Notes: a model not told the origin generated them from the letters alone. DNA of 64,000 nt from Silurus meridionalis (GCF_014805685.1 NC_060887.1:9211463-9275462); one strand, 5' to 3'. Shown: positions 23,991 to 35,420, counted from the first letter of the stretch. Translations and numbers: made by a program.

Positions 23991-24700
23991 TTTCAAACAA
24001 GTGTTTTTTAAAACAAAAATTGCAAAACACAAAAAAACAACAAAAAAACAACAATAAAAAAACAGTTGCACATTCTTCATGACTCTGTTCTGTAATGTTC
24101 ACTAAGGCATTGAATTCTTGTTGCTGGACAATTTTGGTTATTTGGCTCGTCATACAGTCTTTGAATAACACAAAGATATACAAATGTTGAGATCTCCTTC
24201 AACAAATGAAACAAAACTTCCTTCAGCATTTCTTATTTTAAACACATGAAGATGTTGCAATAGTACTGTGACTTTATGAGTTTATTTCCCAAACATTATG
24301 ATATTTCTCTAACAATTGCAACATTTTAATGCAATAGTTTCTATATTACATTATATATCACGTAATATTACTCTATTGTGGAAACAATATATTAAAAAAC
24401 ACTGGAACTGAAACATTGTAAATACACATTATATTATAAACTGCTGACTATATTTTAAAAGGATTCCTCGTTTAAACATTTTCACAATAGAGTTAATATA
24501 ATATAATAATAATTATATTACCACTCTAGATGTATAGATGTATAAATAGATAATTTCTTTTTAATACTATATGGGAAAAAGTATATGTACACATGATCTT
24601 AAGATTGGTATGTGCTTTGTAAACATTCCATTCCACATTTAGTCCCCATTTACTCTAATAATAACCTCCACTCTTAAAGGAAAATCTATGTTCCACTATA
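23991..24700. other. Intergenic, nothing recognised
   Basis: AT-rich; no supported gene. Confidence 0.4.
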
Positions 24701-25667
24701 TCTTAGAGCAGGGGTGGTCAATTAATTTTTACAAAAAAATTAGAAACCTGAATTGTGTCAGAGGGCCACACCAATTATAATATTTTAGGGATGCACAGAA
24801 AATGAAAATTCTTGGCCGAAACCGGAAACCAAAAATGAGGAAACCAAGGCCGAAAATTGAAACACCGAAAAAAAAGATTTTTATTAGAACCATTGCATTT
24901 ATGGCTATGAGTGTGTACTAACCTCACTAAAATCAATGCATTGCAATTTAACGAAAAAATCAATTAAATCAATTAATATTATTATTTATTTGTTACCATT
25001 CATAGTATTGACAGACAGACAACAGTCAATTATTATTAGCAACGGTCTGTTATAGGAAAATAATTGACCGCCAAACGTTTGGAAGCCCATTCAAGTAAAT
25101 GGAACGTTCTAATCTACAGCATTAAAAAGAGCTGTGTAATAAATAATATTATATTATAATAATTCTTATTTTCGGGATCTACAGGGAATGTTTCAAAGAT
25201 CAAGACCACTGATCTGAGGCAATGAATTCCATAATTTTTTGTGTTTTGCCTTTTGCCTTGGCACTATCACTGGAAAACTTTCTTGCCTTTTCAAAAATGT
25301 CCGCTACAGACTGAGTGGTCATGCTCGGATTGACTTTTCTTTTCTGCGCCCAATTCTTCTCATATTTAGAATGGCAAGCGGGATGTTTGGATTTCAGGTG
25401 ATAAATTAAACCCCGACATGGAGAAATTCACCCCCTCTTGAAATTTCAGCATTGCATGTTTTGCAAATCGTTATCCGTGGGTCTTTCTCCAAGATATTGA
25501 AATAAGTCCACACCGCAGACATGTTGGCTCTTATCCAGATAAAATTTGCGGTGGCTGAATTTTCGGTGCATCCCTATAATTTGATTGGCCTCACGCGGGC
25601 CGGACAGGGGTGTACAATGGGCCGGATGTGGCCCACGGGCCGTAGTTTGCCCAGGTATGTCTTAGAG
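24701..25667. mobile_element. hAT element with 8-bp target duplication, containing a second hAT
   Basis: The outer element 24709-25659 starts CAGGGGTGGTCAATTAATTT and ends GGGCCGTAGTTTGCCCAGGT-ATG. TCTTAGAG is duplicated exactly on each side (24701-24708, 25660-25667). Inside it, TAGGGATGCAC near 24787 and GTGCATCCCTA near 25567 are the ends of a different hAT. That inner element holds a minus-strand transposase fragment. Confidence 0.85.
25195..25523 (-). pseudogene. hAT transposase N-terminal fragment (BED zinc finger)
   Basis: From ATG at 25523 the minus strand reads MSAVWTYFNILEKD, then ICKTCNAEISRGG. After a frameshift, HPACHSKYEKNWAQKRK gives the C-x2-C ... H-x4-H spacing of a BED finger, followed by MTTQSVADIFEKARKF. 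A stop and a frameshift break it, and the catalytic domain is absent. Confidence 0.75.
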
Positions 25668-26091
25668 TGTGCTTGTGGAGATTTGTGCTTATTTATCCAA
25701 ATGGGTTTTATCTTAATGTCAGGTGAGGAGGCCTGGGGTGCAGTCAGCGTTCCAATTCATCCCAAATCTGTATTGTCATGCTAGAACAGGTTTGGGTCTT
25801 CTTGTTAATGTGAAGGGAAATGCGGAAATGCTGTCACATCCAAAGACATTCTATACAAATGTGTGCCTCCAGCTTTGTGGTAACAGTTCAGGGAAGAACC
25901 ATATAGTTGTCCCAATCATTTTGTTTATATAGTGTATAGTGTATCATCTTGCAGTGTAAAACTATCCACTGACATTTGCAGGTGTGTAAGATCTTTTAGC
26001 TATTGACAGATAGACACTAATATAATGCGACTAAGTGAAAGTAATGCAAATTCTTAAAAAAAAGAAAAATAAATTCCATTGTTAAATTAAA
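25668..26091. other. Intergenic, downstream of has1
   Basis: Short open frames only; nothing recognised. It resembles ordinary AT-rich spacer. Confidence 0.4.
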
Positions 26092-26482
26092 TTTATTAAG
26101 TAAAGAATTTGTGTTTTAACAAAATCACTAATTAACACGAATGGAAAAGGAAAAGATTGTTTATTTCATTCTCTGGATGCCACATTGCACAGGTATGAAT
26201 ACTGTATCTTTCAACACAATGGATAATTTGACATGAACTTTAACAAGGTTTGTAGAGAATTTCTGTACAGTACAGTTCAAATAATACTGTGGAAATTCTG
26301 ATTACAAAAGGATTTATAAATAATAACCATGTCATAAACAATCCATTAAAGCATAACAAAAACAACAAAAACAAATGCATAATTAGACAATTATGTACAC
26401 AATTTAATAAATACATTTAAATAAATAATAAATAAATAACATTTATATAAATAACAACAAACATTTTAAAAGCACATGAAAT
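26092..26482 (-). other. has1: has1 3' UTR with candidate poly(A) signals
   Basis: After the TAA at 26485-26483 the minus strand is very AT-rich. AATAAA hexamers on this strand occur at 26165-26160 and 26097-26092, giving a 3' UTR of roughly 320-390 bases. Which one is used cannot be told from sequence. Confidence 0.4.
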
Positions 26483-27483
26483 TTAAACAAACATATTCAC
26501 ATTGTAACCCTGTGAACGTTTTCGGCACAGTTTACGAATCCATGCCCAGTATATGAAGATCATTATAATCCAGTAACTGACATATGCTACAGCACCATAG
26601 ATCAAAAATTTGATCTCCTCTTTTTTCGCAGCTGAGTTCCAGTCCTCTTTGCTTTCTTTGTAGATTGTGTAGCTAAGACCACTCAGCAGGATGACTGCCC
26701 ATATTGACAGGGGGATAAGAGGAATGTAATTTCCCACTATCTTACGGCGGCCGGAAGTGCCCCAATTGCTCTTATTTATGGTAAGCATGGCAAAATACTT
26801 AGTGGGTAGAAGACTTGTCATGTAGAGGGCAGAATAGAGTGACATGAAGATCATCACTATGTCTTGTCGCAAAATGCAGGCATAGACTGCCTTAATCAGT
26901 CCAATTAATTGAATGCAGCAAAGGACCCACAGGATGTTCCACAGCGTACCCATCCAGAACAGTCGGATTATAGTGGCTGTGACGAAGAAGGGGAAGACTC
27001 CGGACACAATGGACTCATAGGTCATCCACAGGTTATGCTTGTGCCACCACAAGGCATTGTAGAGCCACTCACGAAAATATGACTTGGTCCACCGCATTTG
27101 TTGGTTCAGCCAACGCAAAAACTGGGCTGGTGTCTCAGTATAGCACTTTGAGCGAGCTGTGTACCTGATAAGACAAAAATAAAAACATTACTGTTAAATT
27201 ATTGTATACATGTAAAAAATCAGTGTGTCAGATCAGATCTGTGGGATCTGTGGGTCAGATTCTTCAAATGACATTTCATACAACTATCTGAGGTCAAGCA
27301 CAATACTTACTTGGTTGCATAGCCCATGCTCAGCATACGATTTGTTAGATGGCGATCATCTCCAAAAGTGCAATGTTTGCCAAGAAATTTTTGGTTGTAC
27401 CAAGCTTCCAAAAACTGTTGCAATAGATCATTCCTATACAGACCTAAAGGAGAAAGCAAGAAGTACAATGAGACCTAAATATA

Positions 27484-27535
<52 letters not shown>

Positions 27536-28586
27536 TATTTATTTTTTTTTTTTTTATTATGATTAATGTTGATTAAAGCTCTTCTCACTTACCTAAGGGG
27601 CCACTAATACAAGAGACACAATCAAAAAACGACTGGCATGCTCTCTCAACATTAAAAGCCATCCAGTATCGCAGACTGCTCATGAAGCTGATGTAAGAGT
27701 CTTTCAGGTTAAGAATCATCACATCACCACCAACGGCACCATATTTTGTGTTACTCTCAAGCACCTTCACCAGTTCGAGTGTTGCCAGGGGATCCAGCTT
27801 CGTGTCTGAATCACACACCTGATGGATAAAATGCATAGGAAAAGCAATGAGTAAAGAGATCATCTTCTGTGCTGGAAACAAATGATGAACTACTCTTCTT
27901 CTATGTGATATAATTTCTTGATATAGTGTGATCTAAACACCTCTTACCTGTATGTAGTCCACTGAAGAGCCCAGTGCTTTGAATGCTGTGTACATCACTT
28001 CTCTCTTTCCTCCCCACTTCTGCATAATGCAAACACACCGCTTGGTTCGGATCATCTCTTCCACCTCCCTGCGCTGGATATCTTCCTGGCCATCCGCACT
28101 GGCTGGCTGTGTGTGGTAATTGTTTTGCCACACATAGCAGCCAGGATCCTGGTCTGCAAAAATGTCCTTGAACATCTCCATCATGTAGCGGTCTTCTTCT
28201 GTATTACCGTCCACCACCATGATAATCCGGATCAACTCGGGTGGATACAGGAGTCCCTTAACTGATTGCAAGCAGTCTCGCAGGTACTTTGGGTCTTCTT
28301 GGTAAGCAGAGATGGTAAAACCCACAGTCTTGGTGTAGGTGCATGCGTCTCTGCGGGAACGCATCCGCCGGTGCTCCACAAAAGCAAATATACTTTGGAC
28401 CAGCAGATGAAGACATAGCAGAAGACCATAAAAGCCAAAGGCCAGAATGCCATACTGAGATGAAAAAAGATTAACATGGGCAATGTAAGCCCATAGCACC
28501 AATCCGAGTACTAAGAAGGCAAAAAGAAATGTGAGAAAAATTCGTACACCGATGCCGAACTTCCGGAAAAATGGTTTGACATCCAT
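26483..28586 (-). CDS. has1: Hyaluronan synthase 1 (four coding exons)
   Basis: Coding exons are 28586-27948, 27818-27593, 27443-27311 and 27164-26483: 1680 nt, 559 aa plus stop. Junctions are all GT-AG with matching phases (CAG|GTAAGA, TTAG|GTAAGT, AA|GTAAGT donors; an intron-1 acceptor with a run of about 21 T directly before AG). The protein is a multi-pass plasma-membrane family 2 glycosyltransferase that polymerises UDP-GlcNAc and UDP-GlcUA into hyaluronan. Visible features: two N-terminal membrane helices (about residues 15-37 and 47-68), VVDGN (124-128), DSD (216-218), GDDR (316-319), QQMRW (354-358), then several C-terminal helices. Length is close to human HAS1 (578 aa by recall). 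HAS1 rather than HAS2/HAS3 is chosen from the N-terminus ([12 protein letters not shown]), from RTKRCVC before the WGGKREVMY block, and from [12 protein letters not shown]. The paralogue call is from memory and should be confirmed by a tree. No disabling change seen. Confidence 0.95.
27484..27556. repeat. (ATT)n microsatellite and T-run in has1 intron 3
   Basis: About 18 ATT units followed by a T-run lie inside the short intron between the second and third coding exons of has1 (27444-27592), only about 40 bases from the exon 4 acceptor. Confidence 0.9.
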
Positions 28587-28794
28587 TTTTGTCTCAGTCA
28601 CTAAAAAAAAAAAAAAAAAAAAACAGAAAAACAACCATGTTAACATACACTCCGAGATTTTGAACCAGGATAATACACCACATTTAAAGTGTAACAACAA
28701 TTCAACAAATAAAGAATTGAATATCAAAAGATTTAATTAAGAAAATAATAATGAAGTAATTAATTTTAATTCAATCTAATTTATTTTATTATTT

Positions 28795-28850
28795 ATTGTA
28801 TAGCCCCTTTTTATATTTTATAGTGTCAAAGAGCAGCTTTTACTAAGATA
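28795..28850 (+). repeat. Truncated family B repeat in has1 intron 1
   Basis: TTGTATAGCCCCTTTTTATA and CAAAGAGCAGCTTTTAC match the start of family B. The right end of the has1 duplication (28828) falls inside it. Confidence 0.5.
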
Positions 28851-29165
28851 AATTAAGAATATACTTTTGCCCACGTTATTTCCAAATATATGTATTATCA
28901 TTTAATTTGGCAGTGGCCACAATAATTTTGCATTTTAATAACAACTCAATGACTACAAATAATCAAACCAACCAGTTTAGTTCAATTTCCTTTTCATTAC
29001 AGGATGTTTTAGAAATCAAGTACAGTTCATGTTATGTTGTTAGTTTTTAAACAATAATCCCAAACTAAGTATAATTATTTATATGTATAAGACGGAAAAT
29101 GAAAATGAGTCAAATTGAGTCTCTGATAGTCAAGTGTGGACTTAAAAAAAGTCGTGGTTACCTAC

Positions 29166-29234
29166 CTTATAATTTTTTGAAAACCGCAGGACTCCTTAGT
29201 GACTTCTCCCTCGGTTTGTCTTGGTGTGAGATGT
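29166..29234 (-). other. has1: has1 non-coding exon 1 (predicted)
   Basis: Vertebrate HAS genes usually have an untranslated first exon. On the minus strand a TATA box (29264-29257) is followed about 30 bases later by this GC-richer stretch, which ends in a strong donor, AAG|GTAGGT (exon end 29166, GT at 29165-29164). The next acceptor is the poly-T AG before 28600, so the predicted intron 1 is 28601-29165 and exon 2 begins 14 bases before the ATG. The exact transcription start is inferred. Confidence 0.6.
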
Positions 29235-29356
29235 GTACTGGTGGGTCTGAGCGGTGTATATATAACGCCCCAGCATCCGCCCACAACAAGCCGAAAACTA
29301 GTGCAATCCGCCTCGCGTGTGGTGACGGGTGACGTACCTGCTAAAGTCTACGTCAG
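29231..29356 (-). promoter_or_regulatory. has1 core promoter: TATA box, GC box, CRE-like sites
   Basis: Read on the minus strand: TATATATA at 29264-29257, a GGGCGG Sp1-type GC box at 29282-29277, and two cAMP-response-element-like TGACGTA cores (inverted at 29330-29336, direct at 29355-29349), plus a further TGACG core near 29323-29327. TATA to predicted start is about 30 bases. The region stands out as a GC-richer island in AT-rich sequence. Regulation by CREB/AP-1-type factors is inference from motifs only. Confidence 0.55.
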
Positions 29357-29394
29357 GGGAGCACCAACCCATATTCCAAATTGAAGCATCATCA

Positions 29395-29640
29395 ACTCAG
29401 GCAGCCTCCGGAGCCAGAGATATGCACAGTTATAGTTATTCTTGAGCAATTTTAGTGGCCTTCACGTCAAAGACCCCTCCTGTCTCACATGCAGAAGATG
29501 AACATCGCTCCAAATATGTGCCCGTGACAAAATGAGACTTTAATGCATCCAAAGAAGTCCGATCTGTTCCTGACTGAATGAAATAAACCACTCGTCGTCA
29601 AATTGCTGTTGTATGATAAGAAAGCTGCTTTAAAAATAAC
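29395..29640. other. has1 upstream region
   Basis: Moderately GC-rich sequence upstream of the has1 promoter. No further gene seen. Confidence 0.4.
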
Positions 29641-29641
29641 G

Positions 29642-29719
<78 letters not shown>

Positions 29720-29722
29720 TAT
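29641..29722. repeat. Self-complementary (AAT)n(ATT)n
   Basis: AAT units from 29641 switch to ATT units near 29685 and continue to 29720. The run forms a nearly perfect inverted repeat of roughly 70-80 bases about 0.45 kb upstream of the has1 start. Confidence 0.9.
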
Positions 29723-29869
29723 ATATTTTTATTATTGTTATTGTTATTACTATTATTATAATTATAATTTATAACTATAATTTTAGCATCATCATCATCA
29801 CCATCACCTTATGCTGATTAAAACATTTTTTTTATTTGTTCATCTTATGCCACAACAATTTTTTCAATA

Positions 29870-29887
29870 CTACTACTACTACTACTA

Positions 29888-29926
<39 letters not shown>

Positions 29927-29958
29927 GGAGTAGTAGTGGTATTTAATATATATAAATT
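29870..29958. repeat. Microsatellite block flanking the has1 copy, left
   Basis: (ACT)n, (TAA)n, then GGAGTAGTAGTGGTATTTAA and TATATA. The TAA-onward part is repeated on the other side of the has1 fragment. Confidence 0.9.
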
Positions 29959-30668
29959 ATTGTTTTGCCACACATAGCAGCCAGGATCCTGGTCTGCAAA
30001 AATGTCCTTGAACATCTCCATCATGTAGCGGTCTTCTTCTGTATTACCGTCCACCACCATGATAATCCGGATCAACTCGGGTGGATACAGGAGTCCCTTA
30101 ACTGATTGCAAGCAGTCTCGCAGGTACTTTGGGTCTTCTTGGTAAGCAGAGATGGTAAAACCCACAGTCTTGGTGTAGGTGCATGCGTCTCTGCGGGAAC
30201 GCATCCGCCGGTGCTCCACAAAAGCAAATATACTTTGGACCAGCAGATGAAGACATAGCAGAAGACCATAAAAGCCAAAGGCCAGAATGCCATACTGAGA
30301 TGAAAAAAGATTAACATGGGCAATGTAAGCCCATAGCACCAATCCGAGTACTAAGAAGGCAAAAAGAAATGTGAGAAAAATTCGTACACCGATGCCGAAC
30401 TTCCGGAAAAATGGTTTGACATCCATTTTTGTCTCAGTCACTAAAAAAAAAAAAAAAAAAAAACAGAAAAACAACCATGTTAACATACACTCCGAGATTT
30501 TGAACCAGGATAATACACCACATTTAAAGTGTAACAACAATTCAACAAATAAAGAATTGAATATCAAAAGATTTAATTAAGAAAATAATAATGAAGTAAT
30601 TAATTTTAATTCAATCTAATTTATTTTATTATTTATTGTATAGCCCCTTTTTATATTTTATAGTGTCA
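29959..30668 (-). pseudogene. Duplicated has1 fragment (intron 1 part, acceptor, first 156 codons)
   Basis: This block matches 28119-28828 base for base by eye, offset exactly 1840, including the 21-base A run. It carries the exon 2 acceptor, the has1 ATG (30426) and codons for about 156 residues, ending after YVWQNN. The reading frame then runs into AT trinucleotide repeat. DSD, GDDR and QQMRW motifs are absent, so no synthase can be made from it. It lies about 0.7 kb upstream of the has1 promoter in the same orientation. Both flanks carry the same (TAA)n-GGAGTAGTAGTGG-ATTTAATATATATA block (about 29890-29956 and 30678-30757). It is either a very recent insertion or an assembly or haplotype artefact. 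Confidence 0.9.
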
Positions 30669-30672
30669 TATC

Positions 30673-30675
<3 letters not shown>

Positions 30676-30726
<51 letters not shown>

Positions 30727-30790
30727 GGAGTAGTAGTGGTATTTAATATATATATAAATTATATAGTCCAGCAGCAGCAGCAGCATCTCG
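30676..30790. repeat. Microsatellite block flanking the has1 copy, right
   Basis: (TAA)n of about 16 units, then GGAGTAGTAGTGGTATTTAA and TATATATA, followed by a short (CAG)n at 30769-30784. Confidence 0.9.
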
Positions 30791-31637
30791 ATCAGTATCA
30801 GCATGATCATCTTATTTTCATAAACATACAAACTAAAACTAAAAGCTGTTTTAAATTAGCATTCCTCTTATACCACAATCGTACTATTAATCATATTAAT
30901 AAATAACAATTATTGTTAACATTATTATTTTTCTTGTTGTTTGGCTTTATTAGGTTATAATCATCATAATAAATCAGTGCATCATGATTTTATAACCTAA
31001 TAAATGCAACACTAAAAAAAAAGATCTTTATTGACTCAGTGAAAAATGGAGGATGTTTTTATAATAATAACAGCAAGTGCTACTAGTAACAGATTCAAAT
31101 TTTATTTGGTGATGGACCATTGGCTTCTATACTTGAATTCTAAAAAAAAGAAAAAAAGATATCCCTTTTTTGCCTTTTGCCTTTTGTTCTATTTGTAGGA
31201 GTTACGGTACAGTGAATAAGTGTACATTCAGATCTCAGAGTTCTGACGTAAGACCTCAAAGCTCCTCCTACTAAATCTAAAAATAAAGCAGGTTTGGTTA
31301 GATTTTTAGTCAGCGGGCGGTGTACTGGGGATGGGCGAAGGAAAGAATTAGACTTTTAGTTAACAACTGCATGATTAAGTCACCAAAATTTGCTTTTATT
31401 CCTCCAGTCAATGGGATAGGAATGTGTAAAGGAAGGTATGAACTTAAAAGTGCAAAAAAGTTGCTTTTCATGACTCCTTAATCAGAATTTTAATTTTAGC
31501 GTGTAACTATATCTGGGTTTAATATATTACTTACAGTACAATTATTTACCCTGATGGGTATTAAATCTGCCCTATCACTAGTGTTCACACTACACTGCCC
31601 TAACACATCACATCCTCAGATTTTATCTGTACACAAG
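30791..31637. other. Intergenic, with one 15-bp inverted repeat
   Basis: TTTATTAGGTTATAA at 30946-30960 is exactly mirrored at 30990-31004 (29-base spacer). Nothing else is recognised. Confidence 0.5.
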
Positions 31638-31910
31638 TCAAGTCAAGAGGTTTTTATTGTCATTTTAACCATATATAGCTGACACAGTACACAGGGAAAT
31701 GAAACAACATTTCTCCAAGACCTTGGAACTATATAAAACAACAATTATAATATAATATGGGTGGTACTGAAGACATGGATGTGTGTAAATCGAAATGAGT
31801 ATGAATGTGTGTTTGAGTTCAGATTTGTAGCAGCTCAGTAACACACAGCTGAGTAAGTGTGTGCATGTGAGTGTGTGCATGGCTGTCCTCTCTGTCCTCT
31901 GTAGTACGTT
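31638..31910 (-). repeat. Interspersed repeat, family A, reversed
   Basis: Starts CAAGTCAAGAGGTTTTTATTGTCATTT and continues with CACAGGGAAATGAAACAACA and TTTCTCCAAGACCTTGG. Shares its landmarks with 1660-1905. Confidence 0.65.
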
Positions 31911-31934
31911 CTACGGTGTTTTGTATTGTTTTTA

Positions 31935-32162
31935 CAATTTATAATCACCCAAATGAGGATGGGTTCCCCCTTTTGAGTCTGGTTCCTCTCAAGGTTTCTT
32001 CCTCATAACATCTAAGGTAGTTTATTCCTTCCCACAGTCACCATGGCTGCTCATCAGGGATAAATACACATCGTTCACCTTAACTGTTCAATTCTGTAAA
32101 GCTGCTTTGGGACAATGTCCATTGTCGAAAACGCAATAGAAATAAACTTGACTTGACTTGAG
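31935..32162 (-). repeat. Family B repeat, reversed, full length
   Basis: The reverse complement runs from TCAAGTCAAGTCAAGTTTAT to GGAACCCATCCTCATTTGGG with all family landmarks in order. Confidence 0.85.
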
Positions 32163-32640
32163 TCTTGCGATTTGAGATCTAAATGATACTAAAAATATAA
32201 TTATTTATGTATTTCTAAAACAAAATGAAAGTATTCAAAAATAATATTGTTGATGTGGTTTAGAGAATACTTTATCTGTGGGGCTGAAACCTTATCAGAA
32301 TCTTTCAACTTCAAAGGAATCAGAAAGGATGAGCTTTTTCCATTGTGCCAGTTGTGTGTCAACAGGTGAAATAGACACAATAAAATGTATTACATCATTG
32401 TAAAATGGCACATTTTAAAATAGTATTTCAGGATGACTGTATGCATTCCTATCACTTGATAAACTCGGTTAAGCAGCAGAAACCCAACCAATTATGTCAC
32501 AGTTTATTGTATTTTAATGTAATTGCTTAATTACTCATGATGACATAATCCTAAAAATTGCAGGGTTTTTCAAGTTACTGAACTGAATTTTTTTTTATTA
32601 AGGAACATGAAGAATATTTAAAAAAAAAAAAAGGTGCAAA
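32163..32640. other. Intergenic, nothing recognised
   Basis: No supported gene. Confidence 0.4.
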
Positions 32641-32722
32641 GAGTCCAATTCAATTCAATTAATTTTTATTTGTATAGCGCATTTAACATTGAACATTTTC
32701 TCAGAACAGCTTTACACAGATA
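32641..32722 (+). repeat. Family B repeat, 5' part only
   Basis: CAATTCAATTCAATT then TTTGTATAGCGCATTTAACA and CAGAACAGCTTTACACAGAT. Confidence 0.7.
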
Positions 32723-32868
32723 ATGTGGTGAGTAAAAGGGAATATGTTTAAAGCGCAGGCATTGTTAAGGTTGTAGGTGTGCCTAAACACATGATCAGTG
32801 ACCACTTCACCTTGATCAGGCATGCAGTGGATTCAAATTTAGGGAGAATTTAGTCCATCATAGAGCAC

Positions 32869-32871
<3 letters not shown>

Positions 32872-32942
<71 letters not shown>
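32872..32942. repeat. (CA)n microsatellite
   Basis: About 35 CA units. Confidence 0.95.
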
Positions 32943-32945
<3 letters not shown>

Positions 32946-35325
32946 CTTTTTAATGAATATTTTTTAAATAATAAATATATATAGTATAATAATATTAATT
33001 AATTAATTAATTAATAATTTAATACATTTAATAAATTATAATAATATATTATTCAAAATATAAATAATAAAAACAATTAAATAATTATTCTAACAACACA
33101 AATTTTGTGACAATAAAAAGTCATACCAAGTTAAAGCCATAAAGCAAATTACGGACATTTTAATCATGGTTAAACACATCAACTTGCACTTTAATAAAAT
33201 GATTTCTCAGTTGCTTCGGAGCATTTCTCAAATCATCTTTAAAGTTTGAGATTATTATTTGCATTTTCCAAACAATTCATACAAACAGCAAAACACATTG
33301 AATTTCTTGAAAAAAAAGCCTGTACTTTACTTAAAATCATTAGTTCATCTCTTAAAAGTAAGTATTTGTGTCAATGGAATCTCATTTCCATCAGAATAAC
33401 AAGTCCTTTTGCCATTGAAGTTTGACGAGATTCACCTTTGATCTGTTTTAGAGAAGTAGTTGATGATTGGTTGATCTGATGCCATACACTCGCCTTGATA
33501 AGTGAAATTTAAGATTCATCTGCACAATTCATCAATTCAAGACACATTTACAAAAAAAAAAGTTAAATAGAAATGTAAGCTTGACAGATGATGACAACTA
33601 GTTTAACTATTTTGCATTTGACAACTTATGCAATGAACTGATGCTGAGGTGTTTTGGGAGGTTAAGACTATTTAGGTAAAACCAATATAATATATTGTTT
33701 GACAAACAACTGATAATGTAGAAAACAGCAGACAATTGTATGAAATCAATTAAATGAATGTACCAAAGCTTTTGAAATTTGATTAAAGTGAAGAGAGTTG
33801 TTTTTATGATGTGCACAAGTGACTAAAGGATGTGGAGGTTAAACAAGTAGTTTTGAAAAACAAATTTCTGATCTAAAAAACATTCCAAAGCAACTGAGAA
33901 AAACCGTAAATAATGTCTTAAATCATTTATGTATTATATTAGCTGTTCACAGTGTGTCAAGTAATAAGGTGAAGGCGGATGCAAGTGTAGATGTTCATTT
34001 AAAGTGCAAACACAAAACACAAAGACAACAAATTAAACCACTTAGACACTGGAACCCAATTAATTTAATTTGAAATTATAGACATGAAGCATTAAAGACA
34101 ATGTAAGACAATGCAAGGTGAGACTGTATACAAGTCCTAATTATACAACAAGACCAAAGAAAGCCTTGTGGCATGATTCATTGAAGTGCAGTGGCTGATG
34201 GGAAGTGTAGTCTATAGACAGTACAACAGCAGAAGACTTAATCAGGCTCCTCTCCTGTGAGAACAAGAATCTGAGGTTATTGTGGACAGCTGAAAAGATT
34301 CTCAGACTGTACAGATTCTGTGAGTCTACAATTCTGTAGATAAAAGGATGGTTTATAATTGATTAAGTTAGACAACTAATAGGGTTTGAGCTAATTTTAA
34401 TTGCTGTTTTAATGTGGTTATATTGTCATCCACATGTTCACTTATCCAATTGTAAATATTTAAATGAATATTTTGTGTTGTATAATGAAGGCTCAGAGAG
34501 ATGGTATTGCAGTTAAGGCCGTTTTTATTGAAAGTCTAACAAACAAATCCAGAACGTAATCCAAACATTGAAGTCCAAGTCATTCAAAAGGTCAGATACC
34601 AATATACACAGGATAATCCAGAGACAAGAAAACCATAAAAAGAACAAAAGATCTTAACCAGAGATGCAAACATGCTCACAAGGCTTGATAAAAACTAAAT
34701 ACTAATACTTAATTTCTGTAAATGATTGTGTGTGTGTGTGTTTAATTGAGAACAGTTGTGTCTCAATAGTAGTTGTGATTGTTTAAGTGTAATTTGGGAG
34801 TAGTAGTTCACAGAATCATGTCTGTAAGCCATGTGGGTTGATGTCACTCAGAGCTCTCCATATGCTCAACAGTCTTGTTTATATTTAATATTTTCAATTT
34901 AAAAATAAAATAAATCTTACCTCTAGTTTCATATTGAACATTATAAGAAGTTTTTAAAAACAGAACAATGAAAGATCATTAAAATTGGTTGCTGGCAAAT
35001 CATGGTATATCAGTGGTGCAGGTGTTGGAGATGTGGTTCTTGTACCTGAGTCACTTCTCATAGACTTTGAGTTACTGAGAGAATGTACAGGAAGGAGAAG
35101 TTTTGACCCTCTACCATCATGATCTAGGAGAAAACACCGGTCTTCTAACTATAGAAAAGCCAAGAGTCCAATAAGCAAAGGCTTGTTTGCCTCTCCTGTG
35201 TTGGTGTAATGGTCAGTGAAGTGGTCGCTGCTATCTGACTCACCCGGTTTGATTCCTACCCTTTAGCTTTCCTTTAAATTGTTTAAAAAGTTTTTAAAAA
35301 GAACCAAAAAAGGTCCTAAAAATCA
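32943..35325. other. Intergenic, no gene recognised
   Basis: AT-rich. 34500-34700 (CTCAGAGAGATGGTATTGCA onwards) looks like a low-copy repeat. A short (TG)n lies at 34727-34741. No splice-bounded frame. Confidence 0.4.
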
Positions 35326-35420
35326 GGTCCTTGCAGGAGATCCTGTGGCTCAATTGGAAGAGCTTTACCTCTGGGTTGAGAGGTTGCTGGTTCAAACCCC
35401 GGCCAGGGCTCAATGTTAAG
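35326..35420 (+). repeat. tRNA-like SINE head
   Basis: The plus strand carries TGGCTCAATTGGAAGAGC (A-box-like) and GCTGGTTCAAACCCCGGCC (B-box-like) 40 bases apart, the layout of a tRNA-derived SINE promoter. Confidence 0.65.

Noticed and set aside
27225..27566. 113-codon plus-strand frame
   Set aside because: It is antisense to has1 exon 4 and runs into the (ATT)n repeat.
28531..28740. Plus-strand frame repeated at 30371-30580
   Set aside because: It is antisense to has1 exon 2; it appears twice only because that block is duplicated.
35326..35420. Functional tRNA gene
   Set aside because: A and B boxes are present but no acceptor-stem pairing closes the cloverleaf, so it is called a SINE-like head.
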